64,000 bases of DNA from Rhodopirellula bahusiensis (lineage in GTDB: Bacteria > Planctomycetota > Planctomycetia > Pirellulales > Pirellulaceae), in assembly GCF_002727185.1 (NCBI RefSeq), contig NZ_NIZW01000022.1, positions 55,556 through 119,555 of the forward strand, read 5' to 3'. A program made the position numbers and the translations under genes. Of this stretch, positions 16,891 through 26,158 are shown piece after piece. The notes beneath the pieces were generated by a model. That model saw only the letters and a list, made by a program, of their open reading frames with translations, searched no databases and was not told the DNA's origin. How positions within the stretch are numbered: position 1 is the first letter of the stretch; the number at the start of each line of letters is the position of its first letter.

Positions 16891-19466
16891 GGTGTGTCGT
16901 TTCCGGGGTTGTCGTTTCCGGAAGAAGAACGCAAAAAATTCTTGAGTTCAGTTTGAGCCAAATCGAAGGCACTGACGAGTGCTTTCATTTCATTGTCGAT
17001 AAATTGTGACATCTCTTCTTTAGACGTTTCCCCAGAAGAAATGGTTTCCATCCTGTCAGCGATTTCTCTCGCCCGGGTGGCTCCGATCGCCGACGCGGTT
17101 CCTTTCAAAGTATGTGCAGCCCGAGCGATTTGATCTGATTTGCCTGTTTCGATTGCTTTACGGAGTTGCTCCAATTGTGGCGGTAACTCATCGGCGATGG
17201 TTTGGGCCAGCATTGCGAGCACCTGCGGGTCACCACCAACGTTGTGGAGAATGATCTTGCGATCCAGTGGTAGCGACGATGCATGGTCGACACCGGTGGA
17301 ACGCGTCTCGATTGTTTGGCGAGGCGAACAAACCAGGTCATCTTGATCGTTGGATCCATGGGCCTCGAAAGATTCGATCGTTTCAAACAACAGTTCAGGC
17401 GGATAGGGCTTGGTCAGGCAATCATTCATCCCCGCGTCCAAACAACGCTGACGGTCTTCTTTCATGGCGTGTGCGGTCAACGCAACGACCGGAACCTCGC
17501 AGGCGGGCGACGGCAGATCGTTGCGAATGATTTGGGTGGCGGTCAAACCATCGATCTCTGGCATCTGCACGTCCATGAGAACCAAGTCAAACCAATGCAA
17601 TCGCAGCTGCTCGATCGCGTCTCTCGCGTTGGAAACGGAGGTCACATGGTGTCCACGTGATCGCAACATCGTTTCTGCGACGGTGCGGTTGATGACTCCA
17701 TCCTCAACCAGCAATAGCTCACGCGGTTGTTCGCAGTGGCCGAAAGAGTCGGTCGAAGCTTCGCGAGGTTGAGTTTTCTCAATGTCGTAGGATGCCAATC
17801 CATTGGTCGTCCGCAATGGAATGTCAAAGCGAAAGCTGCTGCCTTCATCTGGGACACTGCTGACTTGAAGCAGGCCACCCATCAATTCGACCAGTTGGGA
17901 ACTGATGGACAAGCCCAGGCCGGTACCGCCGAAACGACGTGTTGTGGTTGAGTCTCCTTGGGTGAACGCTTCGAAGATGTTGGCTTGTTGTTGTTCTGTC
18001 ATCCCGATACCGGTGTCGGTGATCGTGAAGACAATGCGTGAACCTTTTGAGTCTGACGTGTCCAAGATCGTTGCGTCTTGTGAGTCGTTTTCGACGGTGA
18101 CCGTGACCCGGCCGCGCTCGGTGAATTTCAGGGCGTTTCCGACGAGATTGATCAGGACTTGGCGAAGTCGCGTGGGATCACCGATGATGACCTCGGGCAC
18201 GCCAACGGGTGGCTGGAATTGGAGGTCGACTTTCTCATTCTTGAGATTTACAACCGCGTGCATGGTTTGACTGAGAAGGTCTTTCAATTCGAACGGGACT
18301 GATTCCAAAGTCATCTGACCGGAATCGACCTTGGAGAAGTCGAGGATATCGTTCAGGACGGTGAGCAGACCCGTCGCCGATGTCTGAATCATGTGCATGT
18401 AGTGGCGTTGTTTCTCATCGAGCGAACTGCGGGTCATCAGCTCGGTGGTGCCCAGGATTCCGTGCATCGGGGTCCGGATTTCATGGCTCATGTTGGCCAA
18501 GAACTGGTTCTTGATGACGGCCGCTTGTCGAGCCTGCGAGGCGGCACGCGTGGCCAAATCGCGTTGGTCTTCAAGCTGCGCGCTGCTGCGTTGCTGAGCC
18601 AGGATGCCAGCTTTCAACATGCCGATGCTGGCGACGGCACCTAGGAACAATGTGATGATCATTGAGACTACGCCCATGGAGCCTAGCCGTGCCAGGACAA
18701 TCGAATTGACATAGTTCTCCGCTGGGAAATCGACTCCAACCAATGCTTCGACATTCCCGTCGGAATCAAACATGGGCGCGTAGGCAGAAACCCATATACC
18801 CCATCGGTCTTGGCTGGGTTGATTGGCGAAAGTGGTTGCCCCAAGGAAGGACTGCTCGATTTGTTCGACACTGCTGTCGTTGAAAATCTCTCCAATCTCA
18901 GTGCGACTTTCACGGTTGCCTTCGATGATTCCATCGCCGCTGTAATCTGTTTCAGAGTCGACGATGATTTTGAATGGGTGACCATTTTCGTCTTCTGACC
19001 GCGAATGATCCGCCAATTCTTCATCGGCGAGCCGCCGCATGGTGTAGATATCTGAGACTTGCGGGTTGACCGACAACCAACGTTTTTGTGCGTTGATCAT
19101 TTGAAGGTAGTTCGGATCGTCCGGCGCGGTGCCTTCGTTGATTTCCGCGTGACCAAGTTGCTGCAATTCGGCAGCGTAAGTTGGCGCAATGCCGAACACT
19201 TGTTGCCGCAATCGGGAACGCTGGATTCGGTCAGCGACTTCCACCGCGATGAACCCACCGATCAGCAACAGCAAAAGGATGCAGAACGACAACTTCGCTC
19301 GCAGACCGGCTCCGATGGTCTCCGAAGCGTCGGATGAATCCGGGGGCGATGGCGAGGCCGGCGGCATGGCGCGGCGCACGCGAGAGAGGATGTAGGCATG
19401 GCCTACCAAGAACACGATGGTGAACAAAGCGTAGTCGATTCTGTATTCGTACCACGCTTGCCACAT
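16887..19466 (-). CDS. Membrane hybrid sensor histidine kinase (HisKA-HATPase-REC-Hpt)
   Basis: This is an 859-residue phosphorelay kinase. It has a short N-terminal helix (about 13-30), a second helix (57-77), a roughly 190-residue extracytoplasmic sensor region resembling Cache-type folds, and a third helix (about 267-290). Next come HisKA with SHEIRTPMHGILG, the HATPase with GGTGLGLSI, a receiver with acceptor Asp in VLMDVQMPEIDG, and a C-terminal Hpt domain with AAHTLKGTASAIGA. All four relay modules appear intact. It is coupled by ATGA to the receiver-kinase fusion, so phosphate would flow His, Asp, His, then Asp of the next protein. The ligand is unknown; the sensor keeps the YAPMFDSDGNVEALVGVDF stretch typical of Cache domains. 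Confidence 0.94.
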   Translation of the reverse strand: MWQAWYEYRIDYALFTIVFLVGHAYILSRVRRAMPPASPSPPDSSDASETIGAGLRAKLSFCILLLLLIGGFIAVEVADRIQRSRLRQQVFGIAPTYAAELQQLGHAEINEGTAPDDPNYLQMINAQKRWLSVNPQVSDIYTMRRLADEELADHSRSEDENGHPFKIIVDSETDYSGDGIIEGNRESRTEIGEIFNDSSVEQIEQSFLGATTFANQPSQDRWGIWVSAYAPMFDSDGNVEALVGVDFPAENYVNSIVLARLGSMGVVSMIITLFLGAVASIGMLKAGILAQQRSSAQLEDQRDLATRAASQARQAAVIKNQFLANMSHEIRTPMHGILGTTELMTRSSLDEKQRHYMHMIQTSATGLLTVLNDILDFSKVDSGQMTLESVPFELKDLLSQTMHAVVNLKNEKVDLQFQPPVGVPEVIIGDPTRLRQVLINLVGNALKFTERGRVTVTVENDSQDATILDTSDSKGSRIVFTITDTGIGMTEQQQANIFEAFTQGDSTTTRRFGGTGLGLSISSQLVELMGGLLQVSSVPDEGSSFRFDIPLRTTNGLASYDIEKTQPREASTDSFGHCEQPRELLLVEDGVINRTVAETMLRSRGHHVTSVSNARDAIEQLRLHWFDLVLMDVQMPEIDGLTATQIIRNDLPSPACEVPVVALTAHAMKEDRQRCLDAGMNDCLTKPYPPELLFETIESFEAHGSNDQDDLVCSPRQTIETRSTGVDHASSLPLDRKIILHNVGGDPQVLAMLAQTIADELPPQLEQLRKAIETGKSDQIARAAHTLKGTASAIGATRAREIADRMETISSGETSKEEMSQFIDNEMKALVSAFDLAQTELKNFLRSSSGNDNPGNDTP

Positions 19467-19469
19467 CGA

Positions 19470-19844
19470 TCAGTTGCCTCGGGCGGGGTCGAGCGTGCGG
19501 AGTACCAACATGCCGACTCCGACGAAGAGTGCGATTGTGTAAATCAGCACAACGACTGACCAAAGGACGCGTTGCCAAGAAACGAAGTTTGGGTTCCGCC
19601 ACAGCAGTGGGATCCCAAAGGCGCCCGTCACAAAAAAGAGGACGGCCAAGGTTGCGACCGGACGGTTGGACCACTGCTCCGAATCGTTGTTGTCGGTGTC
19701 ATTCAAATACGCCGGTGCAACCGTTCCCGGTTGAATCACGATCGAACGATATGCATCGCCCAAACCGATGCCGGACTCCTGCACCGCCGGTTCAGCACCT
19801 TCGTTCAGTGAGGGAGTTTCCAGGTTAACATCGGCGGAAGTCAT
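19470..19844 (-). CDS. Small two-helix membrane protein of unknown function
   Basis: I do not recognise this 124-residue protein. The first 60 residues are polar and acidic. They are followed by a helix at ATLAVLFFVTGAFGIPLLW, a short loop, a second helix at VLWSVVVLIYTIALFVGVGML, and a short basic tail. The ATG at 19844 was chosen because it lies 13 bases after the upstream pseudokinase stop; the longer frame to 20006 would overlap that gene. It ends three bases before the hybrid kinase start, so it is probably translated with it and may be an accessory membrane component. Confidence 0.75.
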   Translation of the reverse strand: MTSADVNLETPSLNEGAEPAVQESGIGLGDAYRSIVIQPGTVAPAYLNDTDNNDSEQWSNRPVATLAVLFFVTGAFGIPLLWRNPNFVSWQRVLWSVVVLIYTIALFVGVGMLVLRTLDPARGN

Positions 19845-19857
19845 CCAGACGATCTCG

Positions 19858-21519
19858 CTAAGGAAGTTGGTCGACAGAGGAACCGGCGGAGGTTTCCGCC
19901 AATCGGTTTTGCGCGGTGGCAACGAGCGGTTCGACCGCCGCATTGGACCCGTACAATTCTTCGATGCTGTACCAAATTTTGCGTGCCGCGATCGTCCGTC
20001 CTTCAACGAACATTCGATCGGCTTCTTTCAAGCGGTCCGTGATGATCCGGGCGGCTTCGGTTCGGTCGGTGTCTGCCTGCGAGATTTGTGCGATGCGGCT
20101 GCGGGCGAGATTGACCAGCGGTTTGTACTGTTCTTCGTCACCGAGCACCGTGATCATCGACTGATACTTGTCGACTGCGGTTGCATTGTCGCCGAATGTT
20201 TCGAACCGCATGGCTTCAGCGACGAGACGTTCGGCTTCGTTTTTGAGTGGCAGGTTTCGATTCATCTTGACCGTCAATGCGTGCTCCGCCTCCACCATCC
20301 GCACACGGTCAATTTGTTCGGCGGCCCATTCTGAGTGTTCTCCCTCAGGGAACTGAGCCAACATGGGTTCGAGGTAGCTGATACGAGCTTGAGACATGGA
20401 CGAGCGAGTGTCTTGGGCAAGCAGTTCTTCCGCCTCGTTTCGCATTTTGGATTCGTTCATTGGCCAAGCAATCCACACCAGGATGCCAATCAACAGGGCC
20501 AGAATCGGCAGCAACACCAACGCTTGATCGTGCCACGGTGTCGCATCTGGAATCGCATCGACTTCGGCGGCGACTTCTTTCCGCCCCAACAGCTTGCGTG
20601 CTTCCTTGCGATCCGCGTCGTCGGTCACCGACAACGGGCTGAAACCACTGGAGGCATGTTCGGCGACTCCACTGCGAGACATGGCGCGCTTGCGAACCTC
20701 GGCCAACTGCAGTTTCACCGCGGCGGCGGACACCGGGCGTTGGCCAGGATCTTTGTTGAGCAACTGCATCACCAGCCGATCCATCCACACCGGACATTCC
20801 ATCACGGTGGACGCCACCGAAGTTGGTGATTGATACTTCAGGTTGCTGGTGACTTCTTGAACGGTGGATCCCGTGATCGGCGGAGCACCCGTGAGCGCTT
20901 CGTACAACAACGCACCAAACAGATAGAGATCTGTACGGGCCGTCACCGGATCGTTTTGCGTGGGGGCTTCGGGTGCCGAACGCATCATTTGGTCGATCGA
21001 AGGCGGCCGCGAAAAATGGTAGGGGCCACTTCGAAATGGAGGCGTTCCGTCAACGTCGCGAATGTCGATCAGTACGGGACTCAACCCAGCAATGATGACT
21101 TTGTCAGGGGTGATCCGACCGTGAACGATGTCGCGATCATGCAGATACATCAATGCATCGATCAAGGGTTCGGCCAATTCCAAAACCGACTCCCACGGCA
21201 GTCGGCCGCGTCGCTGGATCTCTTCCGCCAAAGTGGATCCGTCGACCAATTCATGAGCCAGGTAGGCTTCCGATTCTTCGAAACCGCCGCCATAGCATTT
21301 GACGATTGCCGGATGATCAAGCCGTTTCAGGCGATCCCATTCTTCCGCGAACGCTTGTCGCGATTCCTGTGTTCCGCCGAACGGCATTTGAAAGACGCGA
21401 ACGGCCACCGCTTTTCGCATTTTGATGTGCACGGCACGCCAAACACGCGCGTCCCTCGCCGCTGGGTCGGGACCCAGCGGGGATTCAATGGCGAGCGGAC
21501 CGAGACGACTGCGAGGCAT
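19858..21519 (-). CDS. Membrane-anchored Ser/Thr pseudokinase
   Basis: This 553-residue protein has a protein-kinase fold at about residues 10-280, one membrane helix (332-354) and a 200-residue helical extracytoplasmic part. Key catalytic residues are missing. There is no glycine loop, the ATP lysine position reads Arg (AVAVRV, Arg41), HRDxKxxN reads HGRITPDK (133-140), and DFG reads DIR (152-154). It is therefore predicted inactive or strongly divergent. The end of the fold (DLYLFGALLYEALTG) is conserved. The C-terminal part is rich in regularly spaced Ala and Arg helices that resemble TPR-like repeats. It sits between uppS and the phosphorelay genes and could be a scaffold that senses envelope state (inference). 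Confidence 0.88.
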   Translation of the reverse strand: MPRSRLGPLAIESPLGPDPAARDARVWRAVHIKMRKAVAVRVFQMPFGGTQESRQAFAEEWDRLKRLDHPAIVKCYGGGFEESEAYLAHELVDGSTLAEEIQRRGRLPWESVLELAEPLIDALMYLHDRDIVHGRITPDKVIIAGLSPVLIDIRDVDGTPPFRSGPYHFSRPPSIDQMMRSAPEAPTQNDPVTARTDLYLFGALLYEALTGAPPITGSTVQEVTSNLKYQSPTSVASTVMECPVWMDRLVMQLLNKDPGQRPVSAAAVKLQLAEVRKRAMSRSGVAEHASSGFSPLSVTDDADRKEARKLLGRKEVAAEVDAIPDATPWHDQALVLLPILALLIGILVWIAWPMNESKMRNEAEELLAQDTRSSMSQARISYLEPMLAQFPEGEHSEWAAEQIDRVRMVEAEHALTVKMNRNLPLKNEAERLVAEAMRFETFGDNATAVDKYQSMITVLGDEEQYKPLVNLARSRIAQISQADTDRTEAARIITDRLKEADRMFVEGRTIAARKIWYSIEELYGSNAAVEPLVATAQNRLAETSAGSSVDQLP

Positions 21520-21599
21520 GTGGCAAAGAAAGAAAACGGAATGAAAAAAGCACCTTCTCTATCATACCCGCGAAGCAGAAGATTGGGTCGGGAAGTGGG

Positions 21600-22334
21600 T
21601 CAGGCTCCCACGTTTAGCCCACCAAAGCGACGCTGTCGGCTGGCAAACTCATCCAATGCCGCTTGAAAGTCTTCTCGCTCGAATTCCGGCCAGCATTTGG
21701 GCGTGAAGTGCAGCTCGGCATAGCTGATTTGCCAAAGCAGATAGTTGCTGATGCGAATGTCCCCGCCCGTTCGAATCATCAAATCGACTTCAGGCAGCCC
21801 CGCCGTGTCCAACGACTCGTCCACCAGAGATTCAGTGATCTCATCGATTGATCGCTCACCGTCTCGAACCTGCTGGGCGATTTGCCGAGTCATTCGAGTC
21901 AATTCGTCGCGTCCGCCGTAGTCGACGGCCAGGACCAGTTCCGTGCCGGTGTTGTTCTCGCTCACCGCCTGCGTTTTCGCAATTTCTTTCAGGACTTCAT
22001 CGCTCAGCCGGTCGCGTCTTCCGATGAAACGCAATCGCATATTCTGATCGCGAATGGTTCGTCGTTCCTCAACGAGATACTGCTGCAGCAGGTGCATCAA
22101 GAAGTCAAGTTCAGCCTGCGGCCGTTTCCAGTTCTCACTCGAGAGGCAATACAACGTCAGTGCGTCGAGTTTCAGTTCGCTGGCCATTTCCGTGACCGTT
22201 CGCACCGTCGTGACGCCTCGTCGGTGGCCTTCGATGCGAGGTAAATCGCGTGCTTGGGCCCAACGGCCATTGCCGTCCATGATGATCGCGACGTGACGTG
22301 GAAGATTCATGCTGAGAAGTGGAACAGAAGTCAT
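21600..22334 (-). CDS. uppS: Isoprenyl transferase (undecaprenyl diphosphate synthase)
   Basis: This is a cis-prenyltransferase of 244 residues. It condenses isopentenyl diphosphate onto farnesyl diphosphate to build the C55 lipid carrier for cell-wall and polysaccharide precursors. Motifs seen are AIIMDGNGRWA (catalytic Asp), GHRRGVTTVR, YCLSSENWKRP and the C-terminal RTGGDIRISNYLLWQ, followed by YAELHFTPKCWPEF. All active-site residues known for the family are present. The start at 22334 overlaps the TPR-glycosyltransferase stop by four bases; an in-frame ATG eight codons in (22310) is the alternative. Confidence 0.96.
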   Translation of the reverse strand: MTSVPLLSMNLPRHVAIIMDGNGRWAQARDLPRIEGHRRGVTTVRTVTEMASELKLDALTLYCLSSENWKRPQAELDFLMHLLQQYLVEERRTIRDQNMRLRFIGRRDRLSDEVLKEIAKTQAVSENNTGTELVLAVDYGGRDELTRMTRQIAQQVRDGERSIDEITESLVDESLDTAGLPEVDLMIRTGGDIRISNYLLWQISYAELHFTPKCWPEFEREDFQAALDEFASRQRRFGGLNVGA

Positions 22335-23791
22335 GCGAGTTTGGAAAGGACCGTTTCAACGCACGGTTTCCAATCCCCGAGCTCGGTTTGGCGAACGATT
22401 TCAACGCTGGGGTACCAAACGGTCGTCTCCCCCGATCGGAGCCAACGCCAATCGGGGACTTTGCCCAGCAGCAGTATCGTGCGTACACCAAGGGATCCCG
22501 CCAAGTGGGCAATGGCTGTATCGGTGGTGACCAACGCGTCCAAGTTGCACAGCACAGCCGCGGTATCCACAAATTGTCCACCCGATTGATCGATGTCGTT
22601 GGGCAATCGGTGGATCGAACTTCCCAAATCGCTTTGCTCGAGTTGTTCTGAGCCATGGCCAAATTGCAGGCTGATCGATTCCACGTTTGGCATTTCGATC
22701 AGCGGACGAAACGTTTCCAGAGCAACGCTGCGATACACGTCGGCATGGTGTTCGGGATTTCCCTGCCAGTTGAGCCCGATCAGCTTCTTGCCAGGTTGCT
22801 TCAGTGGTTCCAGGAAGTTTGCCCAGTAGTGGACGGTCGAATCAGGAACGCTCAAGTAGCCTGCACAGTGGCCCGATTCATTCTGCTGAAACAAGTCAGC
22901 CCCGTCGTACAGTTTGCCATCGCGTTGATACAAACCGTCGAGAACCTCGAGGAACGATCCCTGGTAATCGATCTCGACACCCGCGGGCAAACTCATCAGC
23001 CCGGATTGAGCGTCGATATCTGGGATCAAACGTTCGATTCCCAAACCCGATGGACCGACGGCGGAGGAAAACAGCGGGATCATCTTTGGTGGGCAGACGA
23101 CCATCACGCGAGCACCATTCTGAGCGAGTGCCGCAGCGACACGCAGGAAGTGAATCGCATCACCGAGTCCCTGTTCGGGATAGATCAAAACGGTTTTGCC
23201 ATTGAGTGGTTGGCCGGACCAAACCGGCACATGTCCACCCGCGGAACGCACGTGATCCGTGATCGCGGGACGACCGACGCCGGGCATTCGCCAACGCCAC
23301 CGGTATTCATTCCAACCACGGTCGTAATCACCCAGCAATAGCGAAATCACACCGAGGTTGCGGTGCAGTTCGGCATTGTCGGGCTGGATCGCGAGTCCTT
23401 CTTCGTACCACTTCAGACCACGTTCGATTTCGCCGTTCCAGATCCAAAGCGTGCCGCGATTCTTGATCGCAGAAAGATAGCCTGGTTGAAGCTCCATCGC
23501 TTTGGCGAAGCTTGCCTCGGCTTGATCGACCTCGCCGAGCATTCGAAAAGCGTTGCCAAGGTTGTTCCACGCGATCGGGAAGTTGGAACGAAGATCGATC
23601 GCTTTTTGGTACGAGTCCACCGCTCCGGTGAAATCTCGTTTGTCGAACTGAGCGATGCCCAGGTAGACCCAGGCATCAGCGGAGTTGGGTACCTGACGCA
23701 AAACGCCGCGATACATTTGCATCGCGGCGTCCACGTTACCCGATTGATGAACTTGCCAGCTTTGCTGCAAGATCTCGGCCAAGGTTGGCAT
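22331..23791 (-). CDS. TPR protein with glycosyltransferase-9-like C-terminal domain
   Basis: This is a 486-residue protein. The first 170 or so residues form tandem tetratricopeptide repeats (for example ADAWVYLGIAQFDKRDFTGAVDSYQ and PIAWNNLGNAFRMLGEVDQAEASF, given here only as landmarks in residues 35-110). From about 190 onward it resembles heptosyltransferase/GT-9-like proteins, including GKTVLIYPEQGLGDAIHF and a late block DTAIAHLAGSLGVRTILLLG that matches the nucleotide-sugar site of that fold. No membrane helix is seen. Its ATG shares one base with the stop of the sigma factor gene and its stop overlaps uppS. The acceptor is unknown; a protein or cell-envelope glycan is plausible. Confidence 0.85.
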   Translation of the reverse strand: MPTLAEILQQSWQVHQSGNVDAAMQMYRGVLRQVPNSADAWVYLGIAQFDKRDFTGAVDSYQKAIDLRSNFPIAWNNLGNAFRMLGEVDQAEASFAKAMELQPGYLSAIKNRGTLWIWNGEIERGLKWYEEGLAIQPDNAELHRNLGVISLLLGDYDRGWNEYRWRWRMPGVGRPAITDHVRSAGGHVPVWSGQPLNGKTVLIYPEQGLGDAIHFLRVAAALAQNGARVMVVCPPKMIPLFSSAVGPSGLGIERLIPDIDAQSGLMSLPAGVEIDYQGSFLEVLDGLYQRDGKLYDGADLFQQNESGHCAGYLSVPDSTVHYWANFLEPLKQPGKKLIGLNWQGNPEHHADVYRSVALETFRPLIEMPNVESISLQFGHGSEQLEQSDLGSSIHRLPNDIDQSGGQFVDTAAVLCNLDALVTTDTAIAHLAGSLGVRTILLLGKVPDWRWLRSGETTVWYPSVEIVRQTELGDWKPCVETVLSKLA

Positions 23792-25350
23792 CAGTCTAGG
23801 AAACCAACCAAATCTTGGCTGCGGCTAGGTTGTTGCAGCTTGCGAACCGCTTTGGCTTCGATTTGACGAATTCGTTCGCGGGTCACCTTGAAGATGTGCC
23901 CGACTTCTTCCAGCGTGTAGCTGTAACCGTCGCCCAGACCGTAACGCAGTTTGATGATCTCGCGTTCACGGTAGGACAGGCTTTTCAGCACGCCGGTGAT
24001 TCGTTGACGAAGCATTTCTTGCGTCGCACCAATCTGTGGGCTCTCTGCGGTGCCATCGGGCAGCAGGTCGCCGAACTGGCTGTCTTCGCTGTTGCCAACG
24101 GGACGGTCCAACGAGATTGGGAAACGGCTCATCGTCAAAACGCGGCGTGCTTCTTCGATGGTAACATCGGCCCGACGAGCGGTTTCTTCGATCGAAGGTT
24201 CACGACCAAGTTCTTGCAACAACTGGCGAGCCACGTTGCGAACACGGCTCATGGTTTCCACCATGTGAACCGGAATTCGAATCGTACGGCTTTGATCCGC
24301 AACGGCACGGGTGATCGCTTGGCGAATCCACCATGTCGCGTAGGTGCAGAATTTGAAACCACGACGGTATTCGAACTTGTCGACCGCTCGCATCAAACCG
24401 GCGTTGCCTTCTTGGATCAGGTCCAAGAACGACAGGCCACGGTTGCGATACTTTTTCGCGATCGAGACGACCAGACGAAGGTTGCCTTCGCTCAGTTCAC
24501 GTTTGGCTTGTTGGTAATCGCTGTAAACCGATCCCAACATCTTCACGCGGTTGCGAAGCGAGGTGGGCGTTTCCTGACAAGCGGTCAGAATCTGACGACG
24601 CTCGTGCAGCAACTGCTCACGGACTTCGCGGCCGTGCTTGGTTCGTTTTTGCTGACGCACCAACTCATCGATTTCGTCCAATCGGCGAGAGAATTTCTCT
24701 AGCAAGCCAATTCGGGTTTCGATGCGTTGTGTACGCAGACCGAGTTCCTCGACCAAACGAACCGCACGACGACGGCGACGAGCCAGTGCACGCCAAGCTT
24801 CCGCACGACGGCGGGCGGGTGCACTCTTGCTCATCGCGACTTTCCAGTCGTGACGGTTGCGGTTGAGCAGCGTTTGAAGGGTTTTCAGGTTGTGTGGCAA
24901 ACGACCAATGATCTGTTCTTTTTCCAAACGGTCGGTCACGCTGACCTGAACGGTTCGGTCGAACGGCAGTTGGCCGCGGTAAACCTTCTTCAACGTCTTG
25001 TAGGCTTCGACCAATACGTAGTGGTTCTCGAGCAGCTTCGTGCGGAAGCGGCGGCGAGTTTCTTCGATACGTTTGGCTAACTCGATTTCTTGACGACGCG
25101 TCAGCAAAGGGATCTCGCCCATTTGCGTCAGGTACATTCGAACAGGGTCGTCCGACCAAGTTTCCGACTCATCGAGTGCAATCAGTTCGTCCGGGCTGTC
25201 CAATTGGACTTCGCCTTCGGGCGCATCGGCAACGCTGACCGCGTTGTCGTCTTCGCTGTCGTCGACTGGTAACTTGCGGAATCCTCCTGTGACCACGTCA
25301 GTGCTTTGTGCTGAAACGTCGTCGAAATCATCCATCATCGGATCAAACAA
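23791..25350 (-). CDS. rpoD: Primary RNA polymerase sigma factor (sigma-70, RpoD/SigA)
   Basis: This is a 519-residue group 1 sigma factor. Region 1.2 is seen at [21 protein letters not shown]. After a divergent arginine-rich insertion come regions 2.1-2.4 ([56 protein letters not shown]), region 3 and region 4.2 with its helix-turn-helix ([28 protein letters not shown]). The N-terminal acidic region 1.1 is short. Translation most likely begins at TTG 25350, because a good Shine-Dalgarno AGGAGT lies seven bases upstream. The first ATG (25338) would be 19 bases from it. It heads a long minus-strand operon-like run. Confidence 0.95.
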   Translation of the reverse strand: MFDPMMDDFDDVSAQSTDVVTGGFRKLPVDDSEDDNAVSVADAPEGEVQLDSPDELIALDESETWSDDPVRMYLTQMGEIPLLTRRQEIELAKRIEETRRRFRTKLLENHYVLVEAYKTLKKVYRGQLPFDRTVQVSVTDRLEKEQIIGRLPHNLKTLQTLLNRNRHDWKVAMSKSAPARRRAEAWRALARRRRRAVRLVEELGLRTQRIETRIGLLEKFSRRLDEIDELVRQQKRTKHGREVREQLLHERRQILTACQETPTSLRNRVKMLGSVYSDYQQAKRELSEGNLRLVVSIAKKYRNRGLSFLDLIQEGNAGLMRAVDKFEYRRGFKFCTYATWWIRQAITRAVADQSRTIRIPVHMVETMSRVRNVARQLLQELGREPSIEETARRADVTIEEARRVLTMSRFPISLDRPVGNSEDSQFGDLLPDGTAESPQIGATQEMLRQRITGVLKSLSYREREIIKLRYGLGDGYSYTLEEVGHIFKVTRERIRQIEAKAVRKLQQPSRSQDLVGFLD

Positions 25351-25357
25351 AGTAGAT

Positions 25358-25363
25358 ACTCCT
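25358..25363 (-). promoter_or_regulatory. Shine-Dalgarno site that selects a TTG start for rpoD
   Basis: On the minus strand the sequence AAAGGAGT lies upstream of rpoD, with its AGGAGT core at these coordinates. Seven bases separate it from TTG 25350, whereas the next start candidate (ATG 25338) is too distant. Strong ribosome sites are uncommon in this window, so this one is informative. Confidence 0.7.
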
Positions 25364-26158
25364 TTAGGTGGCTGTCTTTTCTATGTTCGACGACCGCGAT
25401 TGGTTTGGTGGGTCGTCACAAAGAACGCTGTGGCGAATCAGCGTTCGGGGCAATTCAAATGGTTTTGGAACATCCGTGTCATTGAGGCGGCGGCACTCGT
25501 GTGAGCAGCGCGTCGTCGGAGTGTAGTTACGCCGAATGTCAGGTCGAGACGTAATCTGCCGCCGGGCATTGGGTCACTGGCGAAGTCGGTCAGGAGAAGT
25601 TCGAGAAGCACGTGGGTTTCGAGAAGAACAATCAATCAATAACGAATTCGAAACGGTCCATGTGTTGGGAATGTTGCCAGTGCGAGGGACGCGGGTGCAG
25701 ATCGATTGACCGACCGACGACGTCCATTGAAGAAAATTCCGACACACAGTGACTCTACCACCCGTTAACCTGCAAACCTCCGAATCAACTGCCAATTGGA
25801 AAAATTTTCCGATTGACCCGATATTCCATCCTGGAGGCTGAAAAGGGACGGTGGACCGTTTGTTGCGCGAACCGAATCCCATTCGGAAGCGAAGACGAAC
25901 GATAGCTCGTTGTGGTTGTATCGCGACTCATCCAGAGGATGTCCGGTCAGCAAACGTGATTCTCGTGATCGATTGGCCAAGCAAGTTGAAGAATTTCAGA
26001 TGAAACTCTGAATCAGCTTGCCGCCAAATGGCCGTTCGACGAGAGTGACGTCCTGACGGGAGCGATTGGTCGTGTGTTACCCTCAGCACACCGTGATTCT
26101 AGTTCCCAGAATGTCTCGGTCCACCCGGGCGTTGTTCTTTTGACCCGTGATTTCAGCC
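25364..26158. other. Long non-coding region upstream of rpoD
   Basis: This stretch of about 800 bases separates divergent genes. Open frames within it have no recognisable protein character. I see no tRNA or clear terminator. It contains a 23-base near-perfect palindrome (25793-25815). The length suggests several promoters or a long rpoD leader (inference). Confidence 0.6.
25793..25815. repeat. 23-base palindrome upstream of rpoD
   Basis: The arms CAATTGGAAAA and TTTTCCGATTG are centred on A25804, and 10 of 11 base pairs are complementary. The A/T-rich centre and symmetric form fit a dimeric regulator site. The site is about 445 bases from the rpoD start and 345 from the divergent gene; no binding protein can be named. 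Confidence 0.5.

Noticed and set aside
25438..25882. Open frames in the rpoD upstream region.
   Set aside because: Composition is not protein-like, no ribosome sites are seen, and no domain is recognised.
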